Assembly (NCBI GenBank): GCA_019459485.1
Contig: JAIBEZ010000035.1
Location: 1 to 64,000 of the forward strand
Direction of reading: 5' to 3'
Source of the DNA: Prolixibacteraceae bacterium
Lineage (GTDB): Bacteria > Bacteroidota > Bacteroidia > Bacteroidales > Prolixibacteraceae
Length of the DNA stretch: 64,000 nucleotides
Both the position numbers and the translations under genes were made by a program. The notes beneath the pieces are model-generated. The model saw only the letters and a program-made list of their open reading frames with translations, searched no databases and was not told where the DNA came from. This document shows positions 63,967-64,000 of this stretch, piece after piece. Positions within the stretch are counted from its first letter, which is position 1, and the number at the start of each line of letters is the position of its first letter.

Positions 63967-64000
63967 ATGGATTTAAGTAATCTTAAACCTGCGGAAGGTT
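63967..64000 (+). CDS. rplO: 50S ribosomal protein L15, N-terminal start (cut by window end)
   Basis: Only the first 11 codons are in view: MDLSNLKPAEG, matching the L15 N-terminus (MxLxxLKPAxGS), in the expected position after rpmD. Confidence 0.85.
   Translation, partial: MDLSNLKPAEG

Overview
This window is a chromosomal segment of a Bacteroidota bacterium, most likely of the Bacteroidales/Marinilabiliales branch (Prolixibacteraceae-like; the family is an inference). The support is: Bacteroidota promoter elements (TAnnTTTG at -7, some with TTTG about 20 bases upstream) in front of rpoD, mltG, rpsL, typA and grpE; a 286-residue primary sigma factor; Bacteroidota-restricted families (DUF4494, DUF4290, a T9SS gliding-type C-terminal domain); an EF-G2 paralogue; and mostly Shine-Dalgarno-free starts.

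Layout. 1-9.1 kb: end of an outer-membrane barrel gene, gyrB, a LOG-family gene, a Cache-domain histidine kinase, an HtrA/DegP protease and rpoD. 9.4-10.6 kb: a GH105 unsaturated glycuronyl hydrolase. 10.7-23.5 kb: a complete histidine pathway (hisG, D, C, B, H, A, F, IE) behind a His-codon leader peptide and attenuator. It is broken up by unrelated genes: two four-helix-bundle (S23/IVP-like) cassettes each wrapped in its own repeats, purU, a TlpA-like thioredoxin, an antisense tRNA-Glu, a SatD-like/DUF3307 pair with its own operator, and an outer-membrane protein. 23.6-27 kb: typA, a helical protein of unknown function and a DUF4494 gene. 27.2-31.7 kb: an AT-rich run of small lipoproteins and unknown secreted or membrane proteins. 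31.8-41.5 kb: housekeeping genes (flavodiiron protein, mltG, dnaJ-grpE, TlpA, murA, DUF4290, and a uvrD/pcrA helicase split by two in-frame stops). 41.7-51.9 kb: a T9SS-sorted protein, a 42-bp tandem repeat, a methyltransferase-like gene, hicBA, the EF-G2-like paralogue and a C39-peptidase ABC exporter with its HlyD partner. 52.1-64 kb: the str/S10/spc ribosomal operon from rpsL to the start of rplO.

The most unusual region is the histidine operon. Almost every long intercistronic gap holds a different palindromic or iterated-word repeat, and two of these repeats bracket homologous four-helix-bundle ORFs. The second cassette sits between the arms of a perfect 24-bp inverted repeat, an arrangement like the intervening sequences of 23S rRNA genes but here inside a biosynthetic mRNA. 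Other points of interest are the his attenuator, the SatD-like operator overlapping -7 elements, the EF-G2 paralogue with altered GTPase motifs, a MurA with Asp in place of the fosfomycin-target Cys, and the double-stop uvrD.
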